A stretch of DNA of 64,000 bases from JAABRU01 sp050180235 (GTDB lineage Bacteria; Desulfobacterota; Desulfobacteria; Desulfobacterales; Desulfococcaceae), in contig JBFXEJ010000004.1 in the NCBI GenBank assembly GCA_050180235.1, positions 1 to 64,000 on the forward strand, given 5' to 3'. The position numbers and the translations under genes were made by a program. Of the stretch, positions 1 to 8,106 are shown one piece after another (within the stretch, counting starts at the first letter, position 1; the number at the start of each line of letters is the position of its first letter). The notes under the pieces are model-generated. The model was not told the origin of the DNA and did not search any database. It saw only the letters and a program-made list of their open reading frames with translations.

Positions 1-124
1 GATGCCCGAATTTGGTAAGAAAAACGCTTTCTTTCAGCCGTGATGATGATTTTCATAAAATCCGTATCCGAAGTTTTATTGATCATTATAATTTTACATT
101 ATCAGCATGAAAAGTCCCACTACC
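1..124 (+). mobile_element. IS1-family element, right end only (cut by window edge)
   Basis: Frame 3 from base 3 to the TGA at 108-110 encodes the last 35 residues of an IS1-type transposase. The tail VRKTLSFSRDDDFHKIRIRSF matches, nearly residue for residue, the end of the transposase at 9805-10236 (VRKTLSFSRNREMHGKRIRMF). It is followed by CCACTACC (117-124), the outer end of the inverted repeat seen in the other IS1 copies of this window. The left part lies outside the window, so intactness cannot be judged. Confidence 0.8.
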
Positions 125-344
125 CAACACTTATACAAATCAATGTGTATGTTCCCAAGTTCCGGAGTTTGCATCAATGGGAATAAATGTAACCGTTTAC
201 CCATTTGTTGAAGAAAATATCAGCATTCAGGGGCCGTTAAAGTTTGTGCCAACCACATTTGATGTGGATTGTGACGGAAAAAGAGGCTTGCCGGAAAGCA
301 TTTATATTCTTCAGGAAATTTCAGGTGTCAGAGAATCCAAGTAA
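125..344 (+). pseudogene. 3' remnant of a dockerin-like/EF-hand secreted protein gene, truncated by IS1
   Basis: The frame that ends at the TAA at 342-344 is open from directly behind the IS1 end and has no convincing ribosome site at its only ATG (177). The C-terminal residues contain a calcium-loop-like DVDCDGKRGL followed by PESIYILQEISGVR. I recognise that motif as the common C-terminal EF-hand/dockerin-like tail of secreted Desulfobacterota proteins (DxDGD-x-GLxEAIYxLQ-x-SGxR). The simplest reading is that IS1 inserted into a larger gene and left only this tail, about 50-70 residues. The original product is unknown. Confidence 0.5.
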
Positions 345-480
345 CTGATAATACAGAACATGCCTTCGGTTATTTATGATCCGCAGTACAAAACGGAGGC
401 ATGTGCAATTTTTTATTTCCTGTTCCTGTTTTTGCCTAAGATGCGGTATTCTGATAAAAAAACAGCAGCAGAAACGTATT

Positions 481-632
481 TAATACCGATTCACCATTGA
501 CTTGATACAATTTGCACTCCCGTCCCGGATTGATCCGGAGGAGTGCAAAAATTAAGCAAAGCGGTTTTTTGCACAGGCAGAACCGAGGAAAAACTGACAA
601 TATTGCATCAGATCAATGGCGAATTGATATTA
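481..632. repeat. Family A palindromic element, copy A1
   Basis: About 150 bp bounded by imperfect inverted ends of roughly 28 bp: the left end contains ATTCACCATTGACTTGATAC and the right end is its near-complement around ATCAATGGCGAATTGAT. The core carries a second palindrome (TTTGCACTCC / GGAGTGCAAA) and the string AAGCGGTTTTTTGCA. The same architecture recurs at 62477-62610, and the core alone at 19811-19892. No transposase is present, so it is MITE-like. It fills most of the gap between the IS-truncated gene and mmdA; I see nothing else in 345-722 except the ribosome site of mmdA. Confidence 0.7.
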
Positions 633-722
633 ATTCGCATTAATAATATTTTGATTTTTTATAAGATTGCGTAATGTCATATAGTCAAACAGCTTAACCG
701 GACAAACGAAAGGACAATCACA

Positions 723-2276
723 ATGGGTACTGTTGCAGACAAGATCAAGGATCTCAAAGATCGGAAGGCAAAACTTCTGCAGATGGGCGGCGAAAAAGCC
801 GTTGCCAAACACAAAGCAGACGGAAAGCTGACCGCAAGGGAAAGGCTCAGCCTTTTTTTTGATCCCGGCACATTCCGGGAAGTGGATATATTTGTTACAC
901 ACCGCTGTGTGAATTTCGGCATGGAAAAGGTTGACGTGCCTTCAGACGGTGTTGTTACAGGTTACGGAAAAGTGGATGGCAGAACCGTGTACGCTTTTGC
1001 CCAGGATTTCACCTCACGCGCAGGCAGTCTGGGGGAAATGCACGCGAAGAAAATCTGCAAGGTCATGGATATGGCCCTGAAATCAGGAGCGCCCTTTGTG
1101 GGATTCAATGATTCGGGCGGAGCCAGAATTCAGGAAGGCGTGGATGCGCTTTCCGGGTTCGGACAGATTTTTTACCGCAATTCCATCTCTTCAGGCGTGA
1201 TTCCCCAGATTTCCGCAATCATGGGAACCACAGCAGGCGGTGCGGTGTATTCCCCGGCCATGACCGATTATATCTTCATGGTCAAAAACACCAGTTTCAT
1301 GTTCATCACCGGCCCACAGGTTATCAAGGCGGTAACGGGTGAGGAAATCAGCTTTGAGGATTTGGGCGGAGCCTCTGCACACAATGAAAAAAGTGGGGTT
1401 TCCCATTTTGCCTGTGAATCCGAAGAGGACGCGATCAGCAAGATCAAGAAACTCCTGTCCTACCTGCCGTCCAACAATATGGAAGATCCGCCCATTGTGA
1501 ACACCGGCGATGATCCGGGCCGTATGGATGCGGAACTGGACACCATTATTCCGGACAATCCCAACCAGTCCTACAATATGAAAGATGTGATTGCGCATAT
1601 TGTTGACAATGGGGAAATTTTTGAACCCCACGAATACTATGCCCCCAATATCGTTATCTGCTTTGCCCGGCTCAACGGACGCACCATCGGCATTATTGCC
1701 AATCAGCCTGCATTCATGGGCGGCGCGCTGGACATCAATGCCTCAGACAAGGCTTCCCGCTTTATCCGTTTCTGCGATGCGTTCAATATTCCCATGCTGA
1801 CTATTGCGGATGTTCCCGGTTATCTGCCGGGCAGCGATCAGGAATGGGGCGGCATTATCCGTCACGGTGCAAAACTGCTGTGGACATATTCCGAAGCCAC
1901 TGTTCCCAAACTGCTGCTGGTGACACGCAAAGACTACGGCGGGTCTTATCTTGCCATGTGTTCCAAAGATCTGGGCGCGGATGTGGCACTGGCCTGGCCC
2001 ACTGCGGAAATCGCGGTTATGGGCGCGGGCGGAGCGGCCAATATCATTCATGCCAAAGAGATTAAGGATGCGGAGAATCCGGGCGAAAAACGCAAGGAAA
2101 AGATCAAAGAGTACGAGGCTTTGTTCTCCAATCCCTACCGCGCGGCAGAAAGAGGCTATATTGATGACGTGATTGTTCCCAGCGAAACCCGGCCCAGACT
2201 CATTGATGCTCTGGAAGCCCTGTGCAGCAAACGGGAACTCCGTCCGCCCAAAAAACACGGAAATATTCCGCTGTAA
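723..2276 (+). CDS. mmdA: Methylmalonyl-CoA carboxyltransferase/decarboxylase alpha subunit (12S type)
   Basis: This 517-residue carboxyltransferase moves a carboxyl group between biotin and propionyl-CoA/methylmalonyl-CoA. It has the two crotonase-like halves of the family. The N half has GGARIQEG near residue 132 and the glycine-rich oxyanion stretch GTTAGGAVYSP near 168. The C half has RKDYGGSYLAM near 400 and MGAGGAANIIHAKEI near 432. Length and motifs fit MmdA, PccB and the transcarboxylase 12S subunit. The ATG at 723 follows GAAAGGA at a good distance. The next genes (a small MmdE-like protein and a 5S plus biotin-carrier fusion) favour a soluble transcarboxylase (propionyl-CoA + oxaloacetate to methylmalonyl-CoA + pyruvate) over the sodium-pumping decarboxylase, because no membrane beta subunit is present here. 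Family assignment is secure; the exact reaction partner is inferred. Confidence 0.93.
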   Translation: MGTVADKIKDLKDRKAKLLQMGGEKAVAKHKADGKLTARERLSLFFDPGTFREVDIFVTHRCVNFGMEKVDVPSDGVVTGYGKVDGRTVYAFAQDFTSRAGSLGEMHAKKICKVMDMALKSGAPFVGFNDSGGARIQEGVDALSGFGQIFYRNSISSGVIPQISAIMGTTAGGAVYSPAMTDYIFMVKNTSFMFITGPQVIKAVTGEEISFEDLGGASAHNEKSGVSHFACESEEDAISKIKKLLSYLPSNNMEDPPIVNTGDDPGRMDAELDTIIPDNPNQSYNMKDVIAHIVDNGEIFEPHEYYAPNIVICFARLNGRTIGIIANQPAFMGGALDINASDKASRFIRFCDAFNIPMLTIADVPGYLPGSDQEWGGIIRHGAKLLWTYSEATVPKLLLVTRKDYGGSYLAMCSKDLGADVALAWPTAEIAVMGAGGAANIIHAKEIKDAENPGEKRKEKIKEYEALFSNPYRAAERGYIDDVIVPSETRPRLIDALEALCSKRELRPPKKHGNIPL

Positions 2277-2288
2277 ACAGGTGTAAGA

Positions 2289-2389
2289 GGTATGGGTTTA
2301 GGGGTTAGGGTTGGAGGGTTAATTCATAAATGAAACTGACTCAATCCTGCCCACTAATCCCCAGTCCCTAACCCCGAATCCCTGAAACC
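2289..2389. repeat. Imperfect inverted repeat rich in GGGTTAGGG
   Basis: The left arm holds TAGGGGTTAGGGTTGG and the right arm CCCTAACCCCGAATCC. The arms align over about 30 bp in opposite orientation around an A/T-rich loop. It lies between mmdA and the small downstream gene. It could form a large hairpin in the message, or it may be a degenerate dispersed repeat. No second copy was noticed in the window. Confidence 0.4.
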
Positions 2390-2421
2390 TGAACACAGAT
2401 CATTTACAATACGGGGGATCA

Positions 2422-2661
2422 ATGGATAACAACGCATTGACAGATAAAAAGAAAAAGGTGGCTGCACTGGCTGCGGTGACTGCGTATATCAAAAGTCAGC
2501 AGGAGATGATGGCTATGCAGGCTGCACCGCCCTCTGCTTTGGCTGAGGTTCCGAAACCTGCGGCTATGCCTTCGCTGTGGGGCGTGAGCGGCCGTATGGA
2601 TATTATGCAGATGCGCAACATGATGCAGATGAAATCCTTTCACGGCGTAAAATTCAGATAA
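2422..2661 (+). CDS. Small MmdE/OadG-like accessory subunit of the carboxyltransferase
   Basis: A 79-residue protein with a lysine-rich start, then KVAALAAVTAYIKSQQE, and a C-terminal W-x4-GR-x2-I-M-x-M-R pattern (LWGVSGRMDIMQMRNM). This arrangement (AAVxAY, then W..GR..M..R) resembles the epsilon subunit of methylmalonyl-CoA decarboxylase and the C-terminal end of OadG/MmdD, which stabilise the carboxyltransferase complex. No membrane segment is evident, unlike OadG. GGGGGATCA precedes the ATG. It sits between mmdA and the biotin-carrying subunit, which supports a structural role in that complex. The function is inferred from weak similarity plus context. Confidence 0.55.
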   Translation: MDNNALTDKKKKVAALAAVTAYIKSQQEMMAMQAAPPSALAEVPKPAAMPSLWGVSGRMDIMQMRNMMQMKSFHGVKFR

Positions 2662-2718
2662 TGACTGTTATTTTATTTTACACATAATGTTTTAACCATT
2701 TTTTAGGGAGAATATGAT

Positions 2719-4746
2719 ATGAGCGATCAAGTAACAATGACCGAGATGAACTACGGCCCTGACAGACCGGCTGCAAAAAATCCCATTAAAATCATGGATC
2801 TGTCCCTGCGGGACGGGCATCAGTCCCTGTTTGCCACCCGCGGACGCACCGAAGACATGATTCCTGTGGCAGAACTGATGGATGAAGTCGGTTTCTGGGC
2901 AGTGGAAACCTGGGGCGGAGCAACCTTTGACACCATGCACCGCTTTCTGAACGAAGACCCCTGGCAGAGACTTCGCACCCTGAAGAAATACTTCAAAAAA
3001 ACGCCTTTTTCCATGCTGCTGCGCGCCCAGAATCTGGTGGGATACCGCAACTATGCAGATGATCTGGCCGAGGCATTTGTGGAAAGAACAGCGGAAAACG
3101 GCATGGATGTTTTCCGTACCTTTGATGCACTCAATGACTACCGCAATTTTGAAACTGTAGTCAAAGGCATTAAAAAAGCAGGAAAACATTTTCAGGGATG
3201 TATCTGCTACACCATGACCCAGCCCCGTCTGGGCGGCGATGTTTACAATCTGGATTACTATATAAACAAAGCCAAAGATTTGGAATCTATGGGCGCAGAC
3301 AGTATCTGTATCAAGGATATGGCCGGTCTGATTGCTCCCTATGATGCCTATAAACTCATCAAGGCTTTGAAAGCAGCGGTCAAACCGCCCATTCATCTGC
3401 ACAGCCATTTCACATCCGGCATGTCTCCCATGAGCCATCTCAAGGCCATTGAAGCAGGCGTGGATATTATTGACACCTGTATGACACCTTACGCGTACCG
3501 CACTTCCCATGCAGCGGTGGAACCTCTGGTTATGGCTTTGCTGGGAACCAATCGGGACACTGGTTTTGACATTAAGAAACTCGCTAAGATCAATGAGATT
3601 CTTGAAAAAGAAGTCATGCCCAAATACAAACACCTGCTGGATGACAGCAAGGTGTCCATCATTGACATCAACGTGCTGCTGCACCAGACTCCGGGCGGAA
3701 TGCTCTCCAACCTTGTCAATCAGCTTCGGGAAATGGATGCTCTGGACAAAATTGGTCAGGTTTACAAAGAACTGCCCAGAGTGCGCAAAGAACTGGGTCA
3801 GATTCCGCTGGTTACACCCACCAGCCAGATTGTTGGCATTCAGACCGTCAACAACGTGCTGTTTGATGATGAAAACGAACGCTATAAAATGATCACAGCA
3901 CAGGTCAGGGATCTGTGCTACGGTCTGTACGGAAAAACCGCAGTTCCCATTGATCCGGAAGTGCAGAAAAAAGCCCTCAAAGGCTATGCCAGAGGCGAAC
4001 AGCCCATTACCTGCCGTCCCGCAGAGGTTCTGGAGCCGGAACTGGAAAAAGCAAAGGCGGAAATCGGTGATCTGGCAAAAGATATTGATGATGTTGTGCT
4101 GTACGGCATTTATCCTGTCACGGGCAAGAAATTCCTGAAATGGAAATACGGTGTGGAAGCTCCGCCCAAAGATGTTATGCCCAAAACCCTTGAGGATGTG
4201 AAAAAACAGGATGAACTGATCAAAAAAGCCAAAGCCGGTCTTCTGGTGGAAAAACCGAGCAAAGAGGTTCCGGAAAAAGGCGAAGGCACACGTACCTTCA
4301 ATGTGTTTGTGGACGGAGACTACTTCCAGGTGGATGTGGATGAACCGGGCGGTGCGCCTGTGATTGCGTATCAGGCTCCCGCGGCTGCTCCGGCAGCACC
4401 CAAAGCCGCAGCTCCCAAATCGTCTGCTCCGGCAGCACCCAAAACTGCTGCTGCGCCCAAATCTGCCCCGGCTCCCAAACCCGCAGCACCCAAAGCAGCC
4501 GCGGCTGCTCCGGCAGCGGCCGGTGCAGTGGACGGCACTGCTTTGACATCGCCTATGCCCGGCATGATTGTGGCCTATAAGAAAAATGTGGGCGATACCG
4601 TGGAAAAAGGCGAAACCGTTGTGGTGCTGGAAGCCATGAAAATGGAAAACGCTCTTCCCGCTCCGGTCAGCGGAACCATCAAAGCCATCAATTTCGCGAG
4701 CGGCGATTCTGTTGCCAAAAATGCGGTACTCTGTGTGATTGGTTAA
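2719..4746 (+). CDS. Pyruvate/oxaloacetate carboxyltransferase fused to biotin carboxyl carrier (5S-1.3S type)
   Basis: A 675-residue protein. The HMGL-like TIM barrel starts at MDLSLRDGHQSL (residues 26-37) and has the metal-binding HLHSH at 226-230. It is followed by the conserved carboxylase domain (YGIYPVTGKKFLKW) and an Ala/Pro/Lys linker of about 55 residues (554-608). A C-terminal biotinyl domain carries the attachment motif EAMKMEN, with the biotin lysine at residue 641, 34 residues from the end. Family members transfer a carboxyl group between biotin and pyruvate/oxaloacetate. With mmdA upstream, the pair can run methylmalonyl-CoA:pyruvate carboxyltransfer. Alternatives are pyruvate carboxylase subunit B or oxaloacetate decarboxylase alpha. 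The start is set by AGGGAG eight bases upstream of ATG 2719. Confidence 0.9.
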   Translation: MSDQVTMTEMNYGPDRPAAKNPIKIMDLSLRDGHQSLFATRGRTEDMIPVAELMDEVGFWAVETWGGATFDTMHRFLNEDPWQRLRTLKKYFKKTPFSMLLRAQNLVGYRNYADDLAEAFVERTAENGMDVFRTFDALNDYRNFETVVKGIKKAGKHFQGCICYTMTQPRLGGDVYNLDYYINKAKDLESMGADSICIKDMAGLIAPYDAYKLIKALKAAVKPPIHLHSHFTSGMSPMSHLKAIEAGVDIIDTCMTPYAYRTSHAAVEPLVMALLGTNRDTGFDIKKLAKINEILEKEVMPKYKHLLDDSKVSIIDINVLLHQTPGGMLSNLVNQLREMDALDKIGQVYKELPRVRKELGQIPLVTPTSQIVGIQTVNNVLFDDENERYKMITAQVRDLCYGLYGKTAVPIDPEVQKKALKGYARGEQPITCRPAEVLEPELEKAKAEIGDLAKDIDDVVLYGIYPVTGKKFLKWKYGVEAPPKDVMPKTLEDVKKQDELIKKAKAGLLVEKPSKEVPEKGEGTRTFNVFVDGDYFQVDVDEPGGAPVIAYQAPAAAPAAPKAAAPKSSAPAAPKTAAAPKSAPAPKPAAPKAAAAAPAAAGAVDGTALTSPMPGMIVAYKKNVGDTVEKGETVVVLEAMKMENALPAPVSGTIKAINFASGDSVAKNAVLCVIG

Positions 4747-4750
4747 AATA

Positions 4751-4820
4751 AGTAGGGTGGGCACATTTTTTGTGCCCACCGCAAATGGTGGGCAGAGATA
4801 GGCTTCTGCCCACCCTACTG
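4751..4820. repeat. GTAGGGTGGGCAC palindrome directly after the carboxyltransferase gene
   Basis: AGTAGGGTGGGCA (left) and TGCCCACCCTACT (right) are perfect complements, with an inner GGGCACA/TGTGCCC hairpin. The same outer motif occurs as the core of the elements at 22220-22342 and 62177-62319, and with a different core at 8770-8896. It lies 5 bp behind the stop codon, so the transcript can fold a strong hairpin between the carboxyltransferase and sucC, but no T-tract follows. Confidence 0.6.
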
Positions 4821-4900
4821 CTGCATATAAAATTGATTTGATTATGAATAACCTGTGGATTTATCCGCAGGCAAGATATATAAAAGGAATTGGAAACACC

Positions 4901-6064
4901 ATGAAAATCCATGAATATCAGGCAAAAGAGTTATTCAGAAAACACGGCGTCGCGGTTCCCGAAGGCAGTGCGGCCTTCAGTGTGGCCGAAGCAAAGGCAG
5001 TCGCGGAAAAACTGGGCAAATTCCCGGTTGTGGTCAAAGCCCAGATTCACGCAGGCGGACGCGGCAAGGGCGGCGGTGTGAAAGTCGCGAAAAACATGGC
5101 TGAATTTGAAAAATATGCCAAAGAAATCCTGGGCATGACCCTGGTGACCAAACAGACCGGCCCTGAAGGCAAACTGGTGAAAAAACTGCTCATTGAGCAG
5201 GGACTCAACATTGCCAAAGAACTGTATCTGAGCATTCTTCCTGACCGTTCCACTGCCAAAATGGTCATCATGGCCAGCGAGGCAGGCGGTATGGATATTG
5301 AGGAAGTTGCAGCCAAAACACCGGAAAAGATTATCAAAGTCTATGTTGATCCCATGACCGGGATTCAGGCTTATCATCTGCGGGATGCCGCGTTTGGTCT
5401 CAATATCCCGGCAGAGGCGCAGAAAGCCTTTACCGGACTGCTGAAAAACCTCTACAATTTCAGCGTGAATTATGACTGTTCGATGGTGGAAATCAATCCC
5501 CTGGTTCTGACAGCGGAAAACAATGTGATTGCATTGGATGCCAAAGTGGATTTTGATTCCAATGCCCTTTACCGCCATAAGGATGTGGTGGAATACCGCG
5601 ATCTGAGCGAAGAGGATCCCAATGAAGTAGAGGCTTCCAAATTCGGTCTCAACTATATCCACCTGGGCAGCGGAAATGTGGGCAATATGGTCAACGGAGC
5701 GGGTCTGGCTATGGCCACAATGGACTGTATTAAATATGCGGGCGGCAAACCGATCAATTTTCTGGATGTGGGCGGCGGCGCGAGCGCGGAGCAGATTGAA
5801 AACGGTTTCCGCATTCTGCAGAGTGATTCCAATGTCAAAGCCATTCTTATCAATATCTTCGGCGGAATCCTGAGATGTGACCGCCTTGCCAACGGTGTGG
5901 TCCAGGCTGCGGAAAAAGTCGGTCTGAAAGTGCCTGTGATTATCCGCATGGAAGGCACCAATCTGACAGAGGGCAAAAAGATTCTGGCAGAATCCGGTCT
6001 GAAACTTATCAACGCGGCGGATCTCAAGGAAGCTGCGGAAAAACTCAAGGCAGCCATTCAGTAA
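4901..6064 (+). CDS. sucC: Succinyl-CoA synthetase (ADP/GDP-forming), beta subunit
   Basis: The 387-residue ATP-grasp subunit of the succinyl-CoA ligase, which interconverts succinate + CoA + NTP and succinyl-CoA. The start at 4901 gives the canonical N-terminus MKIHEYQAKELF; an earlier in-frame ATG at 4838 would add 21 non-conserved residues. Visible motifs are VKAQIHAGGRGKGGGV (nucleotide-binding lid), MVEINPL (metal site) and FLDVGGGASAEQ near residue 287 in the CoA-ligase domain. sucD follows after 27 bp, so the two form the usual alpha-beta pair. The position behind the transcarboxylase genes fits the methylmalonyl-CoA to succinate branch. Confidence 0.96.
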   Translation: MKIHEYQAKELFRKHGVAVPEGSAAFSVAEAKAVAEKLGKFPVVVKAQIHAGGRGKGGGVKVAKNMAEFEKYAKEILGMTLVTKQTGPEGKLVKKLLIEQGLNIAKELYLSILPDRSTAKMVIMASEAGGMDIEEVAAKTPEKIIKVYVDPMTGIQAYHLRDAAFGLNIPAEAQKAFTGLLKNLYNFSVNYDCSMVEINPLVLTAENNVIALDAKVDFDSNALYRHKDVVEYRDLSEEDPNEVEASKFGLNYIHLGSGNVGNMVNGAGLAMATMDCIKYAGGKPINFLDVGGGASAEQIENGFRILQSDSNVKAILINIFGGILRCDRLANGVVQAAEKVGLKVPVIIRMEGTNLTEGKKILAESGLKLINAADLKEAAEKLKAAIQ

Positions 6065-6091
6065 ACCCATTTCACAGGTGAGGAAAACAAA

Positions 6092-6967
6092 GTGAGCATA
6101 CTTGTCAATAAAGATACGAAACTGTTGGTACAGGGAATTACAGGAAAAGAAGGGCAGTTCCACACCCGTGCGTGCGCGGAATACGGCACAAAGGTTGTCG
6201 CGGGTGTGACTCCGGGCAAAGGCGGCCAGAAAATGGATGAAATTCCGGTGTTCAACACTGTCAAAGATGCAGTGAAATACACAGGAGCAAACGCGAGCAT
6301 GATTTTTGTTCCGCCCCCCTTTGCAGCAGACGCTATTATGGAAGCCACAGACGCGGAAGTTCCCCTGATTGTGTGCATTACCGAGGGAATCCCGGTCATG
6401 GACATGATGAAGGTGAAAAACTATATCAAGGGCAAACCCGTAAGACTGATCGGGCCCAACTGCCCCGGCATCATCACTCCTGGGGAATGCAAAATCGGCA
6501 TCATGCCGGCCGTGATTCACAAACCCGGAAAAATCGGTGTTGTATCCCGGTCCGGAACCCTGACCTATGAAGCTGTTCATGCTCTGACCCTTGCAGGACT
6601 GGGACAGACCACCTGCATCGGCATTGGCGGAGACCCGGTCAACGGAACCAATTTCATTGACTGCCTCAGCCGTTTCAAGGATGATGAGGCCACCAAAGGC
6701 ATTGTCATGATTGGGGAAATCGGCGGATCAGCCGAGGAGGAGGCAGCGGAATACATCAAAGCCAATGTGAAAAAACCGGTGGTGGGATTCATCGCGGGAC
6801 TGACCGCTCCTCCGGGACGGCGCATGGGACACGCTGGCGCGATTATCAGCGGCAACAGCGGAACCGGCCAGAGCAAGGTTGCATCCATGAAAGCCAACGG
6901 CATCCATGTGTGCGAAAACCTGGCCTATCTCAAGGATGTGTGTCAGGAGACCTTTGCGAAGGTGTAA
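6092..6967 (+). CDS. sucD: Succinyl-CoA synthetase, alpha subunit
   Basis: A 291-residue CoA-binding, phosphohistidine-carrying subunit. A Rossmann start (QGITGKEGQFHT, residues 14-25), IGPNCPGII, and the active-site loop GHAGAIISG with the phosphorylated histidine at residue 247 are all present. Translation begins at a GTG preceded by AGGTGAGG, giving MSILVNKDTKLL; no ATG fits better. It is the last gene of the plus-strand run, with a hairpin terminator 29 bp downstream. Confidence 0.96.
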   Translation: MSILVNKDTKLLVQGITGKEGQFHTRACAEYGTKVVAGVTPGKGGQKMDEIPVFNTVKDAVKYTGANASMIFVPPPFAADAIMEATDAEVPLIVCITEGIPVMDMMKVKNYIKGKPVRLIGPNCPGIITPGECKIGIMPAVIHKPGKIGVVSRSGTLTYEAVHALTLAGLGQTTCIGIGGDPVNGTNFIDCLSRFKDDEATKGIVMIGEIGGSAEEEAAEYIKANVKKPVVGFIAGLTAPPGRRMGHAGAIISGNSGTGQSKVASMKANGIHVCENLAYLKDVCQETFAKV

Positions 6968-6995
6968 GCAGAGGCAAAAAATCTCTTCTTTCAAT

Positions 6996-7037
6996 AACAA
7001 AGCGGCATGGGAATATATTTTTCCCTGCCGCTTTGTT
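6996..7037. terminator. Bidirectional hairpin terminator between sucD and hepT
   Basis: AACAAAGCGGCATGGGA pairs with TCCCTGCCGCTTTGTTT, leaving a short A/T loop. It is followed by T-rich sequence on the plus strand and by TTGTTATTGAAAG on the minus strand. It lies between convergently transcribed genes, sucD (plus) and the hepT-like gene (minus), and overlaps the last codon of the latter. Confidence 0.75.
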
Positions 7038-7387
7038 TATTGTTCGTTCTTCAGTTTGTCCAAAATATCTTCAATTTCTTTTTTCAGGTAAGGAATATTC
7101 TCCTGAACCGTATCCCAGACAATGTGATAATCCACTCCAAAATAATGATGTATCAGGCGGTCTCGCATCCTTGCCATTGCTTTCCAGTCAATCCGGCTGT
7201 ATTTTTTCTTTTCATCATCGGGAATACTTTTTGAAGCCTCTCCGATAATTTCAAAACTTCTTGCAAATGCTCTTTTCCGTTTTTCATCCGCAAGAAATTC
7301 CGTCTCTGTAATTCCTTCAGATTCTTTCAGAAGAAACACTGTTTCCTCCAGAATATGCAGGAGATAATCAAGGGGCAAGTTCGACAT
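7037..7387 (-). CDS. hepT: HepT-like toxin (HEPN family ribonuclease)
   Basis: A 116-residue all-helical protein of the DUF86/HepT family. The diagnostic HEPN active-site motif R-x4-H-x-Y is present as RDRLIHHY (R75, H80, Y82), preceded by the conserved RSFEIIGEASKSIPDD helix. In studied pairs this RNase-like toxin is silenced by the nucleotidyltransferase antitoxin MntA, which adds AMP residues to the tyrosine of the motif. The gene begins inside the last codons of the mntA-like gene (20-bp overlap) behind AAGGGAGTGGAGT, so the two are translationally coupled. Confidence 0.88.
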   Translation of the reverse strand: MSNLPLDYLLHILEETVFLLKESEGITETEFLADEKRKRAFARSFEIIGEASKSIPDDEKKKYSRIDWKAMARMRDRLIHHYFGVDYHIVWDTVQENIPYLKKEIEDILDKLKNEQ

Positions 7388-7673
7388 ACTCCACTCCCTT
7401 CAGTATCTTTTTGCCGATGTGCGGACTTAAACCGTCAACAGTGACAAGATCATAGGTTTTTCCAAAATAATGTTCCAGCAGATCGCACAGCAGATTGAAA
7501 TTGCCGAACTTCCGGCAGTCCTTTTCAAATTCAACAAGAATATCTATATCGCTGTTCTCATTGTCGGTCTGTCTTGCCACCGAACCGAAAATCCCCAGAG
7601 ATTTAACACCGACCGCTCTGAATTTATCCCGGTTTTCTTTTAATAAATTGAGTACATTGCTTTTTCTGCTCAT
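7368..7673 (-). CDS. mntA: MntA-like minimal nucleotidyltransferase antitoxin
   Basis: A 101-residue minimal nucleotidyltransferase. The signature GS-x10-D-x-D is visible: G30 S31 in GIFGSVARQ, then D42 and D44 in SDIDILVEF. The start at 7673 (MSRKSNVLNLL) follows AAAGGA. A longer reading from 7730 would overlap the upstream AbrB-like gene and adds nothing conserved. The family AMPylates HepT and so neutralises it. Gene order antitoxin then toxin, with overlap, is typical. Confidence 0.85.
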   Translation of the reverse strand: MSRKSNVLNLLKENRDKFRAVGVKSLGIFGSVARQTDNENSDIDILVEFEKDCRKFGNFNLLCDLLEHYFGKTYDLVTVDGLSPHIGKKILKGVEYVELAP

Positions 7674-7698
7674 ATTGGGATATTCCTTTAAATCTGTC

Positions 7699-7968
7699 TC
7701 ATTTCTGTTTTCCATAGAAATAAAGGTCATGATGCTCTGATGCGTTTTTCAGACAGCCTGTTACAGCGTCATTTCCGAGAGTGCGGAATATATTCCAGCC
7801 TTCTTCAGATGGCTGTATCTGCTGTTCATTGGTTTCATGGGCAGTGCGGATGGAAATCTCCTTTTCTCTCATTTCAATTTCCAGACGGTTTCCAAGTCCC
7901 GCCTTTTCCAGCCATTTTTTATCTATCCAGATTCCCTGATGAATATCTGTCACCTGTATTTCCTGCAT
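7699..7968 (-). CDS. AbrB/MazE-like swapped-hairpin protein
   Basis: An 89-residue protein. The first 45 residues (IWIDKKWLEKAGLGNRLEIEMREKEISIR) show the alternating strand-helix-strand pattern of SpoVT/AbrB-type DNA-binding antitoxins (LPxxxxxxxGLxxGDxVxIxxxxxxIxI). The C-terminal half (EEGWNIFRTLGNDAV) would be the toxin-contacting or dimer-adjacent tail. AAAGGAGCG precedes the ATG at 7968. No PIN or MazF partner is adjacent; downstream is the MntA/HepT pair 25 bp away. It may co-regulate that pair or be an orphan antitoxin. Confidence 0.6.
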   Translation of the reverse strand: MQEIQVTDIHQGIWIDKKWLEKAGLGNRLEIEMREKEISIRTAHETNEQQIQPSEEGWNIFRTLGNDAVTGCLKNASEHHDLYFYGKQK

Positions 7969-8106
7969 GTTACGCTCCTTTCCTCCTCATACTGTTTTAT
8001 GTTCATGTACAAATATATAATGACTTTATTTTACAGTCAAATCAAAAATGGCAAAGAGAGATAAAAAATACGGTGAAAATTTCATTGACTGCCTGGGCCA
8101 TCTCAT

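Noticed and set aside
2692..4779. A 695-codon open frame on the minus strand across the carboxyltransferase gene
   Set aside because: It mirrors the plus-strand gene exactly, its His/Phe/Gly-rich composition is that of an antisense shadow, and the plus strand has unambiguous family motifs and a biotin site.
4931..6580. A 549-codon minus-strand frame spanning sucC and sucD
   Set aside because: It crosses two well-supported genes and their intergenic gap, has no ribosome site, and its composition is that of reversed coding sequence.
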